Shown here: positions 1 to 8,754 of the stretch, piece by piece
How the letters are laid out: each line of letters opens with the position of its first letter
Position numbering within the stretch: the stretch's first letter is position 1
Assembly: GCA_964648505.1 (NCBI GenBank)
Contig: CAZYMI010000008.1
Span: 1-64,000 of the forward strand
Direction: 5' to 3'
DNA: 64,000 nt
Origin: CAZYMI01 sp964648505
GTDB lineage: Bacteria; Pseudomonadota; Alphaproteobacteria; Micavibrionales; Micavibrionaceae
The notes under the pieces: model-generated
What the model was told of the DNA's origin: nothing
What the model saw: only the letters and a program-made list of their open reading frames with translations
The model's database searches: none
Made by a program: the position numbers and the translations under genes

Positions 1-33
1 TTCAAAAGATTAAAGTTCAAGGACCAAACGCAT

Positions 34-468
34 TTGACCCACGCAACGTTGAAAAAATTCGGCGCTCCCGACACATTAATCCATGAATATGAATACTGGT
101 CTGTCGTACTGCGCCCCAAACAGACCACACTGGGCTCGCTTGTGCTGATTTCCCGCACACAAGCGCAAGCCTTTTCTGATCTGGAAGCACCTGCGTTTGC
201 TGAATTGCAAAAGGCTGTTGCGGATACTGAAAAAACGCTCGCAACTCTTTTTTCTTATAACAAAATAAACTATCTGATGCTGATGATGGTTGACCCTCAT
301 GTTCATTTTCATGTTTTGCCGCGTTATAACGCCGAGAAGATCTTTAACGCCATCTCTTTTAAAGATCCAGCATGGCCAGGGCCACCTGATTTATCTTATG
401 AAACAATTTTAAATGCTGAGCAAACCGAAATTCTTTTGAAACATATTCAACAAAGCTGGCCTTCATGA
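34..468 (+). CDS. HIT-family nucleotide hydrolase/transferase
   Basis: A 144-residue histidine-triad protein. The motif HVHFHVLP at residues 89-96 supplies the three histidines that carry the nucleotidyl intermediate in this family, and the length fits a single HIT domain. The family cleaves or transfers NMP from dinucleotides or nucleotide conjugates; the substrate cannot be read here. The start is TTG, supported by AAGGA ten bases upstream. The stop overlaps the next start (ATGA), so it is probably co-transcribed with lptF. Its place at the head of a lipid island rich in nucleotidyltransferases makes a CDP-linked substrate conceivable, but that is inference. Confidence 0.85.
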   Translation: MTHATLKKFGAPDTLIHEYEYWSVVLRPKQTTLGSLVLISRTQAQAFSDLEAPAFAELQKAVADTEKTLATLFSYNKINYLMLMMVDPHVHFHVLPRYNAEKIFNAISFKDPAWPGPPDLSYETILNAEQTEILLKHIQQSWPS

Positions 469-1637
469 GCACACTTAAAGATGCGCTGCCTTTGCCTCTC
501 TTGCAGTTCTATATTCTACGCCAAATCTTAAAACCTTTTATTTTGGCTTTTGTCATTCTCATGATGGCGCTTTCCCTTGAAAGGCTTTTAAGGCTTGTTG
601 ATCTGGTTTCAGCAGACGGCGCACCTTTATTTGCTGTGTTCAAACTGATGGCATGCCTGATGCCCCATTATTTAGGGCTCGCTTTGCCCTGGTCTTTCTT
701 TATTGGGGCTCTTTTAACTTTCAGACAGTTGCAAGATACGGCTGAGCTTACCATTATCCAGTCTGTTGGCATATCACTTCGTATGCTGTTGCCGTCTCTC
801 TTGTTATTTTCTGCTGCGCTTGCTGTTATTATGATCATTATGTCAGGGTTTGTTGCGCCCCATACACGATATTTATATCGCACAATTACTTATGACTTAA
901 GTGCCTCAGGTCGAGTTTTAAACCTAAAACCAGGTGCCTTAACTGATATAGGCAACAACATCATGGTGCGCGCAGAAACCGTTCAAGAACAAGGACGGCA
1001 TCTCGAAAGCGTTTTTGCAGAAGCAAAAAATAAAAATAATGATGGCCGAATTCTTCTGAGCGCAAAAACCGCTGATGTTGTGCGTAACGAAGAAACCGGA
1101 CAGGTCGCCATTATTTTAAAAGACGGGAATCTTATTCGTGAACAGACAGCCCGCGTACCAGAACCTTTAGCGTTTAGTCAGTATGTTTGGCACATGCCAA
1201 GCAATCTGGATAAAAAATATGGCCCGCGCGGGCGCGATGAACGAGAGTTAACCTTAAGCGAGCTCATCAATAATGGCATACCCAAAGTTAAAAAAGACAG
1301 CACCTCCGCCCAAGACCACGCAGAATTTAATGCGCGGATTGTGCAAGCTTTTTCTTTGCCTCTTCTGACTTTATTAGCACTGCCTTTAGCGTTAATTGGT
1401 GGCGGGCGTTCAGGAAAAGCTTATGGTATTGTGATCGGGGTTATTATGCTTGTTTTATATGATAAGGTGCTGGGGCTTGGAAAAGCAGCCGCCGCAAACG
1501 AAAATGTTTCAGCCCTGATCGGGCTTTGGTTTCCATGGTTTGTGCTGGCCTGCCTAAGCTGGGGCGTCCTTGTTTGGAAAACCCCAGCCTTGCTGGCACC
1601 ACTAAAAAAACAAAAACCCAAACAAATAATGCCCTGA
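465..1637 (+). CDS. lptF: LptF, lipopolysaccharide export permease of the YjgP/YjgQ family
   Basis: A 390-residue inner-membrane protein with the YjgP/YjgQ layout: about three N-terminal transmembrane segments, a central periplasmic beta-rich stretch (roughly residues 130-270), and about three C-terminal transmembrane segments rich in LPLALIGGG-like glycine sequence. In the family it pairs with LptG and the LptB2 ATPase to pull lipid A or LPS out of the inner membrane. It overlaps the HIT gene by four bases and is followed one base later by lptG. LptF and LptG are told apart only by order. Because a ceramide locus follows, export of an anionic sphingolipid is a possible alternative cargo (inference). 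Confidence 0.88.
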   Translation: MSTLKDALPLPLLQFYILRQILKPFILAFVILMMALSLERLLRLVDLVSADGAPLFAVFKLMACLMPHYLGLALPWSFFIGALLTFRQLQDTAELTIIQSVGISLRMLLPSLLLFSAALAVIMIIMSGFVAPHTRYLYRTITYDLSASGRVLNLKPGALTDIGNNIMVRAETVQEQGRHLESVFAEAKNKNNDGRILLSAKTADVVRNEETGQVAIILKDGNLIREQTARVPEPLAFSQYVWHMPSNLDKKYGPRGRDERELTLSELINNGIPKVKKDSTSAQDHAEFNARIVQAFSLPLLTLLALPLALIGGGRSGKAYGIVIGVIMLVLYDKVLGLGKAAAANENVSALIGLWFPWFVLACLSWGVLVWKTPALLAPLKKQKPKQIMP

Positions 1638-1638
1638 T

Positions 1639-2721
1639 ATGGTTTTTAACCCTAATCGTGTTTTGCAACGCTATCTTTTAAAACAGTTTCTGACCCGTAC
1701 GGGGCTGATGATAATTGCGCTCTCTTTCATCCTGCTCGCGTTCGATTTTCTCAGTAATATTGTAAACGTAACATCGCACACACAAAACCTGCCCGAAACA
1801 ATTTTCTACTATCTTGCTTTACGCTTCCCCTCTATTTTATCGCTTGCAGTCCCTATGGGGGTTTTGCTGGCAACCATGATGACTTTAATTAAACTCGTTC
1901 ATGATCAGGAAATGACGATGTTCTTCGCATCAGGCATGACCTTGTATTACGTGTCACGTATTTTGCTGAAAGGGGCTTTGCTGGTTGCAGCCTTCCACTT
2001 TCTGGTGGCTAATGTTTTAGTGCCTGTTACAGCCCCACATTTAAGCTCATGGGCTAAAAATAATTATGAAGGGCCACCCCCGGGTATTGGATCTACTTCC
2101 ATCCCCGGCGAATGGATGGTTGCAGGCACCTATATTTTGAATGCAGGACAAATTAGCCCGGATCGCAAAACGTTGGAAGACGTAACCATCATTCACCGTA
2201 ATCAATCCGGCTTGATGACACAATTTTATAAAGCTGAACAAGCACGCTTTGAAGAAGGCATCTGGCAGCTTTATGATGTGACACGCAAAGATTTATCAGG
2301 AACAGAAGATATCTTGCCTAAACTTTCAATTGATCTGCAGGTCAAACCTAAAAATCTTGCGATCAGCAGCAACCTCTCTGATCTTGGTATTTCAACTCTT
2401 TCTCGCCTTGCCCGTAACCAAGAAACCACCCACAGTAATTACCTCTATTCACTTTGGACCCAGCGTCGCCTCGCAGAACCGCTGGCAAGCCTAATCATGG
2501 TTCTAATTGCCATGCCGCTCGGCTTCCCCAAAGGCCGGCAAAATAATATTCTGGGTACCAGCTTTGGCGTGGTCGCTGGCGGCTTTGTCTTCTTTATCAT
2601 TGAACGTTTGTTGTTCTCTATAGGGGAAACAGGCACTATTCCAACATTTCTTGCGGTCTGGAGTCCTGCGCTTTTATTTAGCATTTTAGGATTTTGGCTT
2701 TTATTGTATAAACAAGACTAA
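1639..2721 (+). CDS. lptG: LptG, lipopolysaccharide export permease
   Basis: A 360-residue partner of LptF with the same topology: N-terminal helices, a periplasmic middle domain (about residues 110-260), and C-terminal helices carrying the conserved MPLGFPKGRQNN-like loop near residue 294. It is expected to form the LptFG heterodimer in the inner membrane. The start is one base after the lptF stop. In many proteobacteria lptFG is followed by lptD; here a di-iron hydroxylase and ceramide genes follow instead, which is the unusual part of this context. Confidence 0.88.
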   Translation: MVFNPNRVLQRYLLKQFLTRTGLMIIALSFILLAFDFLSNIVNVTSHTQNLPETIFYYLALRFPSILSLAVPMGVLLATMMTLIKLVHDQEMTMFFASGMTLYYVSRILLKGALLVAAFHFLVANVLVPVTAPHLSSWAKNNYEGPPPGIGSTSIPGEWMVAGTYILNAGQISPDRKTLEDVTIIHRNQSGLMTQFYKAEQARFEEGIWQLYDVTRKDLSGTEDILPKLSIDLQVKPKNLAISSNLSDLGISTLSRLARNQETTHSNYLYSLWTQRRLAEPLASLIMVLIAMPLGFPKGRQNNILGTSFGVVAGGFVFFIIERLLFSIGETGTIPTFLAVWSPALLFSILGFWLLLYKQD

Positions 2722-2734
2722 CAATGGAGATGAT

Positions 2735-3541
2735 ATGATCAAAATCTCGAACTTCTGGACACAAAATTACCGGCTGGATAAAATGTCCATGAACGATTTG
2801 TGGTACGCCTATTTTACACACTACACAATTCTATCGTATCTTTTGCTAGCTTTTATCAGCGGCGTGATGATGTTTATCAACATGACAAGCCTGCTTGATG
2901 TGTTATTACCGGCCCTTGCTGCTATTATATTATATCCTTTTGCTTGGTATGGTCTGCATCGTTTTGTTTTACATGGCTCTTTTTTGTATCGCCTACCTTT
3001 TACAGCCAAGGTCTGGAAGCGTATTCATTTTGACCACCACCGCGACCCGCATGATCTTGATGTTTTATTTGGCGCTTTATACACAACTTTGCCTACTGTA
3101 TGCCTTGTGACCATGCCCGTTGGCTGGTTTTTGGGCGGAGATACCGGTATGTATGCTGCTTTATGTACGGGCCTTCTGGTAACTTGTTTTTATGAATTCT
3201 GCCATTGCATTCAGCATCTAAATTATGCGCCGAAATGGAACTTCTTACAAAAAATGAAGCTCATTCATCTGCGTCATCACTTTCATGATGAGAATACAAA
3301 TTTTGGCATTACAAATTTTGTTCCGGATAAAATTTTCAAAAGTTATGCCCCCAGTGTGAAAGATCGTCCGCGAAGCCCCACTGTTTTTAATTTAGGCTAT
3401 ACCGGTGAAGAAGTACGCCGCTATCCTTGGGTTGCACGAATGACCCCTGATATTGAGGAAGAAAAAGCAATTATTGAAGGCATCGATCGTCGCAAACCAC
3501 CCCAAAGCACACAAGATAATGCGACACATCAAAAAAGCTGA
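2735..3541 (+). CDS. Fatty acid hydroxylase/sterol desaturase-family membrane di-iron enzyme
   Basis: A 268-residue integral membrane protein with the histidine clusters that bind two irons in this superfamily: HRFVLH (residues 75-80), HFDHH (98-102), HCIQH (157-161) and HLRHH (178-182). Hydrophobic stretches at about 30-70 and 112-155 fit four helices. The family hydroxylates or desaturates fatty acyl, sterol or sphingoid chains with O2. The start follows a GGAG site. It sits between lptG and a ceramide-synthase-like gene, so the acyl or sphingoid chain of ceramide is the most attractive substrate, though nothing in the sequence proves it. Its 3' end overlaps the next gene by 23 bases. Confidence 0.82.
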   Translation: MIKISNFWTQNYRLDKMSMNDLWYAYFTHYTILSYLLLAFISGVMMFINMTSLLDVLLPALAAIILYPFAWYGLHRFVLHGSFLYRLPFTAKVWKRIHFDHHRDPHDLDVLFGALYTTLPTVCLVTMPVGWFLGGDTGMYAALCTGLLVTCFYEFCHCIQHLNYAPKWNFLQKMKLIHLRHHFHDENTNFGITNFVPDKIFKSYAPSVKDRPRSPTVFNLGYTGEEVRRYPWVARMTPDIEEEKAIIEGIDRRKPPQSTQDNATHQKS

Positions 3542-4646
3542 AAGCGGCCAGATCTTTCGCGATTTTCTCAACGTTCCCAAGATTGTTTATCAGGGAAACC
3601 CTCATTTTATCTCTCAACTCAATCTTGAGAGACGCTTGCATTTCAGTAAGCAAAACCCCTATTTTAAACATGCACAAGCCTGCTTTTGGGTTGCTTATGA
3701 TGGTCATCAACCTATAGGCCGTATAAGTGCCCAAATTGATACGCTTGCGCAAAAAAATGATGGCATCATCACAGGCCATTTTGGCTGCCTCGATTGCGTG
3801 GACAAGACTGCCTTAAATGATCTTCTACAAACAGCAGAAAATTGGCTTTCAACACATGGCGTTCAAAAAATTATCGGTCCCTTTAGTCTTTCAATTAACG
3901 ACGAAAGCGGGCTTTTAGTTGATGGCTTTCAGCACCCGCCTGTTATGATGATGAACTATGCGCATGGTTGGTACGGTACAGCCCTTGAAGATATCGGATA
4001 CAATAAAGCCAAAGATCTTTTGGCTTTTCGACTTGAAGCAAAAAGGCCCCTACCTTTACCTGCTCAGCGCATGGCAGAAAAAGGTTTAAATGCGCAAGGT
4101 TTAGTTGAACGCGCTCTTGATCCGAAAAATTTGATCGCTGACCTGAAAGCAATTTTGAATATTTTTAATACCGCCTGGGCCGAAAACTGGGGATTTGTAA
4201 AAATGACCCGCGATGAAATCATCTATACAGCAAAAAACATGAAACCCTTAATTATCCCCGAATTTACAAGGCTTGTTGAAATAAATGGTACGCCTGCTGC
4301 TATGATTGTTGCCTTGCCAAATCTGAATGAAGCGATTGCTGATTTTGAAGGCCGCCTTCTACCTTTTAATTGGCTTAAACTTATTTGGCGATTGAAAAAA
4401 AGTCGATTAAAAACGGGGCGCGTTTTACTTATGGGCGTTCTACCGGAATATCAAAAAACATTTTTAGGAAGCTCAATGGCAGTTTTGTTGATCGCTAATC
4501 TCAGACAAGCGATGCTGGATAAAAAATATGAAGAAGCTGAGATGTCCTGGATACTTGAAGATAATCTGCCTATTATACGCCTAATTGAAAATGTTGGTGG
4601 TCAGGCTTATAAACGTTATCGTTTATTTGAAAAGAATTTATCGTGA
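3519..4646 (+). CDS. GNAT-like acyltransferase resembling bacterial ceramide synthase (bCerS)
   Basis: I take the ATG giving MRHIKK, because the longer frame runs far into the hydroxylase gene; the product is 375 residues. The protein has a duplicated GNAT-type look. Characteristic segments are IGPFSLSINDESGLLVDGF, which introduces the central conserved block, a following YNKAKDLLAF, and a late VLPEYQ motif typical of acetyltransferase folds. I recall this subfamily as the one that includes Caulobacter bCerS, which N-acylates 3-ketosphinganine. With spt, an ACP, a CerR-like reductase and an acyl ligase in the same island, that role fits well. A plain GNAT acyltransferase of other specificity is the alternative. 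Confidence 0.65.
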   Translation: MRHIKKAESGQIFRDFLNVPKIVYQGNPHFISQLNLERRLHFSKQNPYFKHAQACFWVAYDGHQPIGRISAQIDTLAQKNDGIITGHFGCLDCVDKTALNDLLQTAENWLSTHGVQKIIGPFSLSINDESGLLVDGFQHPPVMMMNYAHGWYGTALEDIGYNKAKDLLAFRLEAKRPLPLPAQRMAEKGLNAQGLVERALDPKNLIADLKAILNIFNTAWAENWGFVKMTRDEIIYTAKNMKPLIIPEFTRLVEINGTPAAMIVALPNLNEAIADFEGRLLPFNWLKLIWRLKKSRLKTGRVLLMGVLPEYQKTFLGSSMAVLLIANLRQAMLDKKYEEAEMSWILEDNLPIIRLIENVGGQAYKRYRLFEKNLS

Positions 4647-5455
4647 ATGATTTTTTTACAGCCCTTGTTTTGGCAGGATCTCGTACGGAGGAGATTGACC
4701 TTGTTGCCCGCTATACAAAAAAAAGCGCGAAGGCTTATGCTGATATTAACGGCACTGCAATGATTGAACATGTCGTATCAGCACTTCAAAGCTCAGGTGC
4801 CATCAAAAATATTGTGCTGTGCTTGAAAGAAAACCCGTTTCTTGACCAAGAAGCACCTGCTTTGTACCAAGGTCTTATCAATAAAACAATGAGTCGCATC
4901 GAACCCGACAGGTCACCCGTACGCAGCTTGTTAAAAGCGATACAAAATCAAGATCTTACTTTCCCTGTTCTAATCACAACCGCCGATCATGCTTTGTTAT
5001 CAGAAAAAATTATAATTCAATTTATCAACGGGTATAACCCTGATGAGTTTAATGCGGCTGTTGCACTTTTACCTTTGCGTGTTCTGGCCGCGCGTTATCC
5101 TGATATCAGGCGCACAAAACTAAACTTTAAAGATGGCGGGTTTAAAGGATGCAACCTTTTTATTTTTAAAGACCGTAGTACAGCATTAAAAATTCTAAAT
5201 TTCTGGCAGAATCTTGAGGCACAACGCAAGAAGCCTTGGCGTATGGCCCACAGCTTAGGCGTAATGGCATTGGCACGTTATCTCACCAAGCAAATGAGCC
5301 TTCAGGAGGCTGTCTCGCTTATCAATTTAAAAACAAAAACAAAAATACAACCCGTTATGCTTGACCAACCGCATGCTGCGCTTGATGTAGATTCGCCTAC
5401 AGATCTTGATTTTATCCGTATGATCAAAAACCTTGAAGGAAATTTCAAATCATGA
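4643..5455 (+). CDS. MobA-like nucleotidyltransferase
   Basis: A 270-residue Rossmann-like NTP transferase. LVLAGSR (residues 8-14) followed by Lys30 is the nucleotide-binding start; TTADHALL near residue 120 is the metal-binding aspartate motif; ALDVDSPTDLDF near the C terminus is the usual end of MobA/GlmU-N-like proteins. The start is GTG, overlapping the previous stop as GTGA; no in-frame ATG lies nearby. It is not likely to be the molybdenum cofactor enzyme, as no other moa/mob gene is near. In a ceramide island a cytidylyltransferase that activates a head group such as phosphoglycerate (the role I recall for Caulobacter CpgD) is a reasonable inference. Confidence 0.72.
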   Translation: MNDFFTALVLAGSRTEEIDLVARYTKKSAKAYADINGTAMIEHVVSALQSSGAIKNIVLCLKENPFLDQEAPALYQGLINKTMSRIEPDRSPVRSLLKAIQNQDLTFPVLITTADHALLSEKIIIQFINGYNPDEFNAAVALLPLRVLAARYPDIRRTKLNFKDGGFKGCNLFIFKDRSTALKILNFWQNLEAQRKKPWRMAHSLGVMALARYLTKQMSLQEAVSLINLKTKTKIQPVMLDQPHAALDVDSPTDLDFIRMIKNLEGNFKS

Positions 5456-5928
5456 ATCGTTCCCTATTTAAAGTTATATTGGCAGCTGTCTTTATCCTTA
5501 CATCTGCAGCTTTTGCTCAAGCTTCTGTTGTGGGGCAGAATTCTATTGAAGGCCTTTGGTTGAGCAAGAAAAAAGATCTGGTTGTAAAAATATCATCTTG
5601 TGACAAAAAACTTTGTGGATCAATTTTCTGGCTCCGCGATGATGTAGTCAAAACTGATAAAAAAGGTAAAGCTTTGTGCGGGGCACAAGTGCTCTCTGGA
5701 TTCCAGCTCCTCAAAAATAAAGAAGGTCTAGTATGGGCAAACGGAACAATTTATCAGCTTGCTGAAAATAAGACATATAGTGCCCATATGAAACTTCGGG
5801 ATGCACAAACCCTTGAATTAAGGGCCTATGTATTTGCACCCGCGTTTGGCAAAACAAAAATATTTACACGCACATCAAAGAAGTTTTATCAAGATTGCGC
5901 AGCGCACACCCTCAAAAAAACAATCTAA
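5452..5928 (+). CDS. Secreted DUF2147-family protein
   Basis: A 158-residue protein with a clear signal peptide (hydrophobic residues 6-22, AQA-type cleavage near residue 24). The mature part has the DUF2147 hallmarks: IEGLWLSKKKDLVVKI followed by CDKKLCGSIFWL, with the paired cysteines six residues apart. The family forms a small periplasmic lipocalin-like beta structure of unknown function and is often found near lipid or stress genes. It overlaps the nucleotidyltransferase gene by four bases and ends the plus-strand run that starts with the HIT gene. Confidence 0.8.
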   Translation: MNRSLFKVILAAVFILTSAAFAQASVVGQNSIEGLWLSKKKDLVVKISSCDKKLCGSIFWLRDDVVKTDKKGKALCGAQVLSGFQLLKNKEGLVWANGTIYQLAENKTYSAHMKLRDAQTLELRAYVFAPAFGKTKIFTRTSKKFYQDCAAHTLKKTI

Positions 5929-5936
5929 AATAATTT

Positions 5937-6704
5937 TTAACCCGCAACCTTGCGTGGTTTTTCGCTATCGTAGCCTGTTGCAAGAACCCAGTTCTGCACA
6001 CACTCACGCGCTTTGATTAAATCGGCTGGGAAATCTGTTTCACACCATGCATCAGACGGCATTTCAACCGTATTCACCGAAAATTTTTGTGCAATCGCTC
6101 CGATCACCGATAAATAATACTGGCTTAGCGCTTCTTGTGATCGCATGGCCTGTTGCACGGCTGTGCGAAATACATCAACTCCACTACCTTTAAACATGAT
6201 CATGCCGATTGATTCTGCATTGACATCAGCACGGCGTAACTTTTTTCCAATCTCAAGAAGCTTGCCTTCACTTTCAACAACTTTCATATCGTCATCATCG
6301 TAGCTTTCTTTACGAGAGATGCTGATATTAATACCATCTGTAGCTTGTTTAGATAACCGATCAATAATAACGCTTGAGAACAATGTGTCACCATTAATCA
6401 AAATAAAATCTTCATTCATCTCAGGTCCAGCAAGCCAGACACTGCCCAAATTATCAGCTACTTTAAAGAATGGATTAAAAATTGTACGCACAGGAAAATG
6501 TTGCTTTGAAATTTCTTGTTCTACTTTTTCAGCAAAAAACCCTGTCACAACAACTGCCTGTGATACACCTGCTTTTTGAAGCTGAGAAAGCTGCCAGCTT
6601 AATGCGGTATATCCCTCATAAACAGGAAGTAGGCATTTTGGCGTACTCTCAGTCATCGGCAGCAATCGGCTGCCCTGTCCGGCACTTAAAATAATAGCTT
6701 TCAT
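5937..6704 (-). CDS. Sugar/alcohol-phosphate nucleotidyltransferase (phosphocholine cytidylyltransferase-like)
   Basis: A 255-residue nucleotidyltransferase. The signature AIILSAGQGSRLLPMT at residues 3-18 with PKCLLPV after it is the NTP-binding loop; LINGDTLF near residue 104 supplies the metal-binding aspartate; the C-terminal CETDFPADLIKA matches the closing motif of LicC- and inositol-phosphate-cytidylyltransferase-like proteins. It converts a phosphorylated small alcohol or sugar plus NTP to an activated nucleotide. It lies head-to-tail with the phosphoesterase gene upstream and converges on the DUF2147 gene with only eight bases between, so it is probably the second gene of a two-gene minus-strand unit. 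Confidence 0.78.
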   Translation of the reverse strand: MKAIILSAGQGSRLLPMTESTPKCLLPVYEGYTALSWQLSQLQKAGVSQAVVVTGFFAEKVEQEISKQHFPVRTIFNPFFKVADNLGSVWLAGPEMNEDFILINGDTLFSSVIIDRLSKQATDGINISISRKESYDDDDMKVVESEGKLLEIGKKLRRADVNAESIGMIMFKGSGVDVFRTAVQQAMRSQEALSQYYLSVIGAIAQKFSVNTVEMPSDAWCETDFPADLIKARECVQNWVLATGYDSEKPRKVAG

Positions 6705-6738
6705 AAATAGATTCTCCTGCGCAATTTTGATGCTTGAT

Positions 6739-7599
6739 TTATGGAATGTTTAAGGGAATTGTCAAGCGTTCCTCAGGCCCTGTCTGGTAAGAATCGCTTT
6801 TTTCATCATAAAGGCGACTTATCGCACTCAAAGACTGGCCCTCAAGGGTAAAAAAGTAATAATGCCCGCCTTGTTTGAGCGATGCAGACCCCGCACCAAA
6901 AACAGGTACAGGCCCTTGTGGTCCTTCAAGATGCGTGCGCACCGCATGGTGTAAATGTCCGTGCAGTATTATTTCAGCGCCCGTGCGTTTAATGACATCA
7001 CGAAAATGATGCGCATCAAGTAAAGATTTTCGCCATTTCGTTGCATGAGATTGTGGTGGGTGGTGGATCATTACAACACGAAATTCTTTATTTTTTCCTG
7101 CTTGTAGAAGTATTCTTTCAAGATTTCGGAGCTGTTGTACACCCGCCTTGCCTGTCGCCATAAAAGGTGCTGTTGCGATAGCACTTGATACGCCAATAAT
7201 CTGAATGGGGCCACATTGACAGATGTCGGGAAAAACGGGCGGCATGTAAGGAACCCATGTGCGATTTATTTTTTCTTGCGCCGACTTCACATACACATCA
7301 TGATTACCGGGAATCAGACTTATTTTTTCAGACAACCCTAAAGTTCCAAGCCAGTTTCGTGCCCTTTCAATTTCGCCGGGCAAAGCAATGTTAACCAAAT
7401 CACCTGTGATACAAATATGATCAGGCTTAAGAGCTTTTAGGTCATTTTCAAGCGCCCGCACGACCTGAGCCAGATGCAAATTTTTGCGCTTGCAGTGCCA
7501 TGACAGGTAGCCTAAAACTCTTTTATTCAAAAGCTGCCTTGCCTGCACGGTAGGCATTGGCGCAAGATGAATGTCAGAAATGTGGGCAAAGCGATACAT
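6739..7599 (-). CDS. Calcineurin-like metallophosphoesterase
   Basis: Translation most likely begins at MYRFAHISDIHL, giving 286 residues; a longer frame would overlap the divergent gene. All five metal motifs are visible: DIHL, TGDLVN, PGNHD, MIHHPP and HGHLHH. This is the COG1409-type fold, which hydrolyses phosphomonoesters, phosphodiesters or nucleotide pyrophosphates. Only about 50 bases separate it from the plus-strand CDP-alcohol phosphatidyltransferase gene, so the two share a divergent promoter region. In this setting a phospholipid intermediate or CDP-alcohol substrate is possible but unproven. Confidence 0.82.
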   Translation of the reverse strand: MYRFAHISDIHLAPMPTVQARQLLNKRVLGYLSWHCKRKNLHLAQVVRALENDLKALKPDHICITGDLVNIALPGEIERARNWLGTLGLSEKISLIPGNHDVYVKSAQEKINRTWVPYMPPVFPDICQCGPIQIIGVSSAIATAPFMATGKAGVQQLRNLERILLQAGKNKEFRVVMIHHPPQSHATKWRKSLLDAHHFRDVIKRTGAEIILHGHLHHAVRTHLEGPQGPVPVFGAGSASLKQGGHYYFFTLEGQSLSAISRLYDEKSDSYQTGPEERLTIPLNIP

Positions 7600-7650
7600 A
7601 CAGATAAGCAAATCGACCCTACGCATACTTGTCAATAAGGAGATGGTATT

Positions 7651-8751
7651 TTGGAACTTTCTGTACGTATTATTTCGGTCCCTACGGCTCCTGATATCTG
7701 GCATATGCGCCCAGATGAGCGCCTGGCTCGGCAGCTTTCGCAGCTAGGAATAACTTTACACCAAAAACAAAATACAACCCACCTTGTGATCTTACGTGGC
7801 GATGTGGTTTATGAAGATGCTGTTTTGAAAGCACTTATCGAAAAACCTGATACCGCACTTGTAACTGATAACCATACACCACTTGCAGTTTATACAGATA
7901 TCGCAGACGCAGATTCTGCTCAGGCTTGGCTTTTTGGTGATAATAAACCTGAAAAGCTTAATCTCATAACCCCTGAAAAACTTGGTCTTTCCTATAATGA
8001 AAAACTGCGCAAACGCGCCGAAACAAAGTCTTATATTTTAACACCAGACACTGTACGAAGTGTAGAATGGGAACTTTATAAAGCATCTTATAAAGGCGTA
8101 ACTGACCTTGTCACAAAATATGTATGGCCTGTACCAGCCTTTCATATCACACGTTTATGCGCACGCTATAAATTAAGTCCGAATTTTGTAACCGCAATCG
8201 GCGCTGCTTTTATGTTTTTTGCATTTGGTTTTTTCTGCAATGGGCAATACGGACTAGGATTAATCGCAGCCTGGATCATGACTTTTCTTGATACCGTTGA
8301 CGGAAAACTTGCGCGCGTTACCCTGACATCATCAAAATGGGGAAATATTTTTGACCATGGTATCGATCTTATTCACCCGCCTTTTTGGTATTTAGCCTGG
8401 GGGATAGGCCTGTCCAAAACAGGATTTGACGCGCCTTGGATTGCTTTTGGAATAGGGGCAATTTTCACGACTTATATTATAGCCAGATTATGCGAGGGTT
8501 ATTTTATACGTCGCTTTGGCTTTCATATCCATGTGTGGCGTAAAATTGATTCATTCTTTCGTTTGATTGTTGCAAGGCGCAACCCAAACTTAATTATATT
8601 GACCCTGTTTTGGATTTTCGGAAGACCCGATATCGGCCTTTTACTGGTTGTGATCTGGACCGTTGCGGCCGTGCCAGTACATCTTCTTCAAATTTATCAG
8701 GCTGAATTACAGCGCAAAGCCAGACCTTTAACGTCCTGGCTGAACGCATAG
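7651..8751 (+). CDS. CDP-alcohol phosphatidyltransferase with degenerate N-terminal nucleotidyltransferase domain
   Basis: A 366-residue membrane enzyme. The C-terminal half (from about residue 165) has several transmembrane segments and the diagnostic DGKLAR ... G ... D ... D motif (about residues 217-237), which binds CDP and metal. The first 150 residues resemble an NTP-transferase core (HLVILRGDVVYEDAVLKAL) but lack a glycine-rich GxGxR loop, so this part looks catalytically dead or regulatory. The layout recalls archaeal and bacterial inositol-phosphate cytidylyltransferase/phosphatidyltransferase fusions. The start is TTG, supported by AAGGAGAT seven bases upstream. It heads a run with a lipid kinase and a Tam41-like protein, so transfer of an activated head group to a phosphorylated lipid is likely. 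Confidence 0.85.
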   Translation: MELSVRIISVPTAPDIWHMRPDERLARQLSQLGITLHQKQNTTHLVILRGDVVYEDAVLKALIEKPDTALVTDNHTPLAVYTDIADADSAQAWLFGDNKPEKLNLITPEKLGLSYNEKLRKRAETKSYILTPDTVRSVEWELYKASYKGVTDLVTKYVWPVPAFHITRLCARYKLSPNFVTAIGAAFMFFAFGFFCNGQYGLGLIAAWIMTFLDTVDGKLARVTLTSSKWGNIFDHGIDLIHPPFWYLAWGIGLSKTGFDAPWIAFGIGAIFTTYIIARLCEGYFIRRFGFHIHVWRKIDSFFRLIVARRNPNLIILTLFWIFGRPDIGLLLVVIWTVAAVPVHLLQIYQAELQRKARPLTSWLNA

Positions 8752-8754
8752 AAA

